Source: Gemmiger formicilis
Lineage (GTDB): Bacteria > Bacillota > Clostridia > Oscillospirales > Ruminococcaceae
Length of the DNA: 64,000 bases
Direction of reading: 5' to 3'
Assembly: GCF_024462815.1 (NCBI RefSeq)
Contig: NZ_JANGCG010000006.1
Coordinates: forward strand, 62,001-126,000
Under the pieces are notes generated by a model. That model saw only the letters and a program-made list of their open reading frames with translations. It was not told the DNA's origin and ran no database searches. Shown here one piece after another: positions 60,700 to 64,000 of this stretch (the stretch's first letter is position 1; the number at the start of each line of letters is the position of its first letter). Made by a program: the position numbers and the translations under genes.

Positions 60700-61974
60700 A
60701 TGAAAACGAAAGTAACAGGCTATCTTACGCAAAAACACGGATTCTATTATGTCGTTCTGAATCTGCCCACAGATGAAAAAGGAAAGCGAAACCGCAAAAC
60801 GCTGAGTACAGGGTTGTCCACCGACCGCAATGCAACCAAGGCCAAGGCGCTGCTCCAGACGATGATCCGCGCGGCCAGCGCCGGAGAAGAAGTGCATGGT
60901 GTAAAAGAGCGCGTCGCCGCAGCCGCCACAGAAGATACCGAGGAAAGTTGGAATACACCACATCCCAATATGCTGTTCTCCAATTATCTTGAATTTTGGT
61001 TGCAATGGAAACGCAAAAGTTGGGAAGAGGTCACTTACTCCGGCTATTGCCAAAATGTCAGATCGTGGATTGCGCCGTATTTTTCCGCACGGAAAGTACG
61101 TTTGAACGAAATCACAGTGCTGGATATTGAAATGTTCTACACACATGAAATCAACCAGCGCGGAGTAAGCGGAAACACCGTACTCCATTACCATGCCAAC
61201 ATCCGCAAGGCTTTATCTGACGCGGCAAAGCTCAAATTGATTCCCTATAACCCTGCTGCCGAAGTAGAACGCCCCAAAAAGGACAACTATGTTGCCAGCT
61301 ATTATTCAGCGGATGAATTGATGGAGGTCCTGCCCATTTTTGCGAATACCAAGATGGAACTTCCTGTTATGCTTGCCGCTTTCTATGGATTGCGCCGCAG
61401 CGAGGTAATCGGTCTGCAATGGTCGGCCATCGACTTTGATCGAAAAATCATCACAATTTCGCGTACCTTTGAACGCATCAATGTGGACGGCAAAGTAGTG
61501 GATGTTTCCAAGTGTCGGACGAAAAACAAGGCCAGTTTCCGCAGTTTGCCTCTGATTCCCGCAGTTGAACAGGCTTTACTGAAAGCCCAAAAATGCCAGC
61601 ACCAGCAAATGAAACTTTGCGGCGGCAGCTATTGCAAAGAGTATAAGGACTACATCTGCGTGGACGATATGGGGCATCTTGTGACCCCGGACTATGTAAC
61701 ACGGGTTTTCCGCGAAATGCTCTTGAAGAACGGTTTCCGCCCGATTCGCTATCACGATCTTCGCCACTCCTGCGCCAGCTTGCTTATCAAGAACAAGGTC
61801 ACAATGAAAGAGGTACAAATGTGGCTGGGGCATTCCAGCTTTTCCACCACAGCCAATATTTACGCCCACATCGACGTGGACAGCAAGATGGAAGCCGCGA
61901 ACATGATTGCCAGCAAAATCAATCTCAACGGACTCCCCAAAAAAAAGAAATCTCCCAAGCAAAAAATCGCTTGA
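60700..61974 (+). CDS. int: Tyrosine integrase of the ICE
   Basis: A 424-aa tyrosine recombinase. It has an N-terminal arm-binding domain (about 1-60), an SAM-like core-binding domain (about 90-180; LFSNYLEFWLQWKRKSWEEVTYSGY), and a catalytic domain with Arg in FYGLRRSEVIGLQW (about 231), HDLRHS (His/Arg about 352-355), WLGHSS (about 378) and the tyrosine in NIYAHID (about 387). It integrates the ICE at the tRNA-Leu 3' end 140 nt downstream. AAAGGAGCAACGC precedes the ATG. It is full length and apparently intact. Confidence 0.95.
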   Translation: MKTKVTGYLTQKHGFYYVVLNLPTDEKGKRNRKTLSTGLSTDRNATKAKALLQTMIRAASAGEEVHGVKERVAAAATEDTEESWNTPHPNMLFSNYLEFWLQWKRKSWEEVTYSGYCQNVRSWIAPYFSARKVRLNEITVLDIEMFYTHEINQRGVSGNTVLHYHANIRKALSDAAKLKLIPYNPAAEVERPKKDNYVASYYSADELMEVLPIFANTKMELPVMLAAFYGLRRSEVIGLQWSAIDFDRKIITISRTFERINVDGKVVDVSKCRTKNKASFRSLPLIPAVEQALLKAQKCQHQQMKLCGGSYCKEYKDYICVDDMGHLVTPDYVTRVFREMLLKNGFRPIRYHDLRHSCASLLIKNKVTMKEVQMWLGHSSFSTTANIYAHIDVDSKMEAANMIASKINLNGLPKKKKSPKQKIA

Positions 61975-62011
61975 GAGAACCGACAAGCCCAGCGGAGATT
62001 GAATCCGTTTT

Positions 62012-62073
62012 GTCTGCCATTTGGGGCAAAAGTGGCAGACAAAATGGCAGACAAGACGAAATCTTGTCTGCCA
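62012..62073. repeat. Right-end TGGCAGAC repeats (possible integrase arm sites)
   Basis: TGGCAGAC at 62033-62040 and 62045-62052, and inverted at 62012-62019 and 62066-62073. The last two enclose a perfect 12-bp hairpin (62045-62056 with 62062-62073). Matches the left-end copies. Confidence 0.6.
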
Positions 62074-62076
62074 CAC

Positions 62077-62110
62077 AAAAAATACCTAAGCCGCTAAAAG
62101 GCTTAGGTAT
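62077..62110 (-). terminator. ICE-supplied terminator of tRNA-Leu
   Basis: ATACCTAAGCC / GGCTTAGGTAT, a perfect 11-bp stem, with T6 on the minus strand, starting 7 nt after the tRNA 3' end. Confidence 0.88.
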
Positions 62111-62116
62111 AAGGAG

Positions 62117-62200
62117 TGCCGGTGATGGGGGTCGAACCCATACGGTGTCACCACCAACGGATTTTGAGTCCGTCTCGTCTGCCAATTCCAACACACCGGC
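62117..62200 (-). tRNA. tRNA-Leu(CAA), ICE attachment gene (attR)
   Basis: Minus-strand class II tRNA of 84 nt: acceptor GCCGGTG/CACCGGC, D-arm with TTGGCAGAC, anticodon arm ACGGA-CTCAAAA-TCCGT (anticodon CAA), a long variable arm (TGGTGGTGACACCG) and T-arm GGGTTCGACCC. CCA is not encoded. Positions 62117-62170 are the 54-bp att repeat. The intact gene is kept on the integrase side, so tRNA function is preserved. Confidence 0.96.
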
Positions 62201-62368
62201 GCGTATTCAACTTTTATATTATACCCGCGCCGGGGCAGATTGTCAAGTGCAGCGGCGGATTTGCTGATAAAACTTGCATTTTCTTGCGGTGACACCGCAT
62301 TTTGCCATGGGCATCACGGTGCTGATGCAAGCCCCGGCGGAGGCGGTTGACCTGACCGCCAGCTAAGC

Positions 62369-62417
62369 AGAGAGCTCCCGGCGGGACACGGTTCAGTCCC
62401 GCCGGGAGCTCTCTTTC
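62369..62417 (+). terminator. Large terminator hairpin right of the ICE
   Basis: AGAGAGCTCCCGGCGGGAC / GTCCCGCCGGGAGCTCTCT, a 19-bp perfect stem, followed on the plus strand by TTCTTT. It converges with the transporter gene. Confidence 0.88.
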
Positions 62418-62432
62418 TTTATAAAAAGTGAA

Positions 62433-63806
62433 TCACATCGCAATCCAGCCCAGCGCGTTGGCAACGGAGCTGACAAGAATGATTGCGGCAAACACCGGGC
62501 AGAGGTAGCGAATCATAAACCGGAAAATCTTCTTCCGGCGGAAGGGCTTGCCGTCGGCGGTGACCTCCTCCTCGAGCTTGTCCACCCCAATGACGCGGGA
62601 GACGAGCAGGCAGATGGCGATGGCCGCGATTGGCATCATGACCGAGTTCGTCAGGAAATCAAAGAAGTCAAGCAGCTGCATCCCGAACACCGTCACCCCG
62701 GCCAGCGGGCCGTAGCCCAGCGCGGACAGGCTGCCCAGCACCAGCATGATAATGCCGATGCAGCCGGTGGCCTTCTGGCGGTGCCAGCCGAGCTCATCCT
62801 CAAAGGTGGAGACGGCGCTCTCGGTCAGGGCAATGGAGCTTGTGACCGCAGCAAAAAGCACCAGCAGGAAGAACAGCACGCCCACAACGTGCCCGAAGGC
62901 CATGCTTTCAAAGACCTTCGGAATCGTGATGAACATCAGCGAGGGGCCTGCCTGCAGGGTGTCCGGGTCGCCGCCGGAGAAGGAAAACACCGCCGGGATA
63001 ATCATCAGACCGGCCATAATCGCAATCGCGGTGTCAAAAATTTCGACGTTCTCGGTGGATTCCTCAATCGAGATATCCTTTTTCATATACGAGCCGAAGG
63101 TGACCAGAATGCCCATTGCAATCGACAGCGAGTAGAACATCTGGCCCATGGCGGCTACCACCGTCATCCAGGAGAAGTTGGACACGTTGGGAATCAGGAA
63201 ATACTTTACACCGGCCAGTGCGCCCGGGCGTGTGACCGAGTAGACGGCAATGATAACCGACAGCACCACCAGCACCGGCATCATCAGCTTGGAGACGCGC
63301 TCCACGCCGTTGCGAACCCCGGCAAAGATGATGGCCAGCGTGAAGGCGGTGAAGATGAGGAAGCATACCTCCGCCGACGAGCCGTTGGAGATGAAATCAG
63401 CAAAATAGCCGTCCTGCGCCAGCTCACTGCCGTGGCCGCTGACATAGGCGGACAGATACCGGATGACCCATCCGCCGATGACCGAGTAGTACGGCACAAT
63501 CAGAATGGGAATGACGGCGTTGATCCAGCCGCCGAACCGCAGCCCGCCCTTTTTGCCGAACGCCGCGAACGCGCCGACCGGGCTTTTGCGGGTCATACGG
63601 CCCAGTGCGGTTTCCGCCATAATCATTGTGTAGCCGAAAGTTACGGCCAGCACAATGTAGACCAGCAGAAAAATACCGCCGCCGTATTTGGCGGCAAGGT
63701 AGGGGAAACGCCAGATGTTGCCAAGCCCGACGGAGGCCCCGGCGGCGGACAGCACAAATCCAATTTTGCCCGAAAAGGCACTGCGCTTTGACTGTTTAGT
63801 ATCCAT
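62433..63806 (-). CDS. Sodium-dependent transporter, NSS family
   Basis: A 457-aa inner-membrane symporter of the neurotransmitter:sodium symporter (SNF) family, LeuT fold with about 11-12 helices. The TM1 signature FVLSAAGASVGLGNIWRFPYLAAKYGGG carries the sodium and substrate contacts, followed by ETALGR. Later blocks include FYSLSIAMGILVTFGSYMKK and FLLVLFAAVTSSIALTESAV. It takes up an amino acid or related solute with sodium; the substrate is not deducible. The promoter lies at 63835-63863. Ribosome site AGGAGCG before the ATG. Confidence 0.94.
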   Translation of the reverse strand: MDTKQSKRSAFSGKIGFVLSAAGASVGLGNIWRFPYLAAKYGGGIFLLVYIVLAVTFGYTMIMAETALGRMTRKSPVGAFAAFGKKGGLRFGGWINAVIPILIVPYYSVIGGWVIRYLSAYVSGHGSELAQDGYFADFISNGSSAEVCFLIFTAFTLAIIFAGVRNGVERVSKLMMPVLVVLSVIIAVYSVTRPGALAGVKYFLIPNVSNFSWMTVVAAMGQMFYSLSIAMGILVTFGSYMKKDISIEESTENVEIFDTAIAIMAGLMIIPAVFSFSGGDPDTLQAGPSLMFITIPKVFESMAFGHVVGVLFFLLVLFAAVTSSIALTESAVSTFEDELGWHRQKATGCIGIIMLVLGSLSALGYGPLAGVTVFGMQLLDFFDFLTNSVMMPIAAIAICLLVSRVIGVDKLEEEVTADGKPFRRKKIFRFMIRYLCPVFAAIILVSSVANALGWIAM

Positions 63807-63834
63807 AAAAAAACACGCTCCTATCCAAAGGGCT

Positions 63835-63863
63835 AGTATACCACAAAAATCGTGCGGTTACAA
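63835..63863 (-). promoter_or_regulatory. Promoter of the NSS transporter
   Basis: Minus strand -35 TTGTAA (63858-63863), 17-nt spacer, -10 TATACT (63835-63840), about 28 nt before the start. Confidence 0.75.
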
Positions 63864-63894
63864 TGCCCTTCGGCAAAAGCGTGCCGGGTGCGGA

Positions 63895-64000
63895 TTATTT
63901 GGCTTTGGGGTGGCCGTTCTCCACCTCGCTGGTGCCCTGCTCCATCAGATAGGTGGCGGTCAGGTCAGCAATGTGCAGTTTGACGGCAAGCGGGTAACTG
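63895..64000 (-). CDS. C-terminal fragment of an unidentified protein
   Basis: The minus-strand frame entering from the right edge ends at TAA 63895-63897. The last 34 residues read SYPLAVKLHIADLT...EQGTSEVENG ending HPKAK. Too short to identify. The rest is outside the window. Confidence 0.6.
   Translation of the reverse strand, partial: SYPLAVKLHIADLTATYLMEQGTSEVENGHPKAK

Larger units (their letters stand above)
13264..62170. mobile_element. Tn1549-like integrative conjugative element in tRNA-Leu(CAA)
   Basis: About 48.85 kb between 54-bp direct repeats, with a tyrosine integrase and Xis at the tRNA-proximal end. It has a MOB relaxase, VirD4, VirB4, VirB6, PrgI, PcfB and an M23 peptidase, i.e. 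a complete-looking Gram-positive type IV transfer system. ParA/ParB, two toxin-antitoxin modules and surface-protein cargo are also present. No obvious inactivation of transfer genes was seen, apart from the non-standard relaxase start. The family assignment comes from gene set and order. Confidence 0.93.

Noticed and set aside
13264..62170. Genomic island as a prophage
   Set aside because: No capsid, terminase, tail or lysis genes; relaxase and type IV secretion genes show a conjugative element.
62781..63791. Plus-strand 336-codon ORF
   Set aside because: Antisense of the NSS transporter gene.

Overview
The window looks like a chromosome segment of a gut Firmicute of the Faecalibacterium / Gemmiger / Subdoligranulum type (Oscillospiraceae). 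The basis is GC-rich housekeeping genes, a sufCBDSU iron-sulfur operon, Gram-positive surface proteins ending in (I/L)PxTGD sorting signals, and a Tn1549-like conjugative element typical of that group. The assignment rests on gene content alone.

Layout. (1) 1-7234, all minus strand: 5' part of asnB, the SUF operon sufC-B-D-S-U, then tRNA-Asn, tRNA-Gly and a second tRNA-Asn, each followed by an intrinsic terminator. (2) 7235-13263, a lower-GC accessory stretch. It holds a FIVAR/GLUG surface protein (7756-9684) behind a 26-codon leader ORF that contains a (CTCGG)10 repeat and a strong terminator hairpin. It also holds a BvgS-like hybrid histidine kinase (9833-12676, minus) whose upstream region carries a c-di-GMP-I (GEMM) riboswitch. 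(3) 13264-62170, an integrative conjugative element (ICE) of about 48.9 kb inserted in the 3' end of tRNA-Leu(CAA). It is bounded by a perfect 54-bp direct repeat (13264-13317 and 62117-62170). (4) 62201-64000, chromosome again: an NSS-family sodium-dependent transporter and the 3' end of an unidentified gene, both minus strand.

The ICE reads left to right as follows: primase-like toprim protein, ParA, ParB, DUF3846 and YodL proteins, and a 2517-aa methylase/helicase with a tnpV gene nested out of frame. Next come a CAP-domain lipoprotein, a Phd/RelE toxin-antitoxin pair, a 2173-aa Cna/VaFE adhesin and a PAPS-reductase-like protein. The transfer module is oriT, MobC, relaxase, PcfB, VirD4, VirB2-like, VirB6-like, PrgI, VirB4 and an M23 peptidase, with an AbiEi/AbiEii module inserted between VirB2 and VirB6. 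A minus-strand cargo operon led by a TetR regulator encodes several small secreted proteins that share a YTVTIPA-type module. A second FIVAR/GLUG surface gene follows, with the same leader and (CTCGG)10 repeat as the chromosomal one but in inverted orientation. The right end carries regulators, a sigma-like factor, a probable structured RNA, Xis and Int.

The strongest candidate for an undescribed system is the paired leader/attenuator upstream of the two FIVAR/GLUG surface genes. In both copies the leader peptide stops just before the terminator when there are 10 repeats. A gain or loss of one 5-nt unit moves translation into a frame that stays open through the terminator hairpin. This predicts phase-variable, translation-coupled control of termination. 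Other notable points are the relaxase with an apparent AUA start codon, the overprinted tnpV, the probable ncRNA before xis, and traces of an older insertion at the same tRNA.
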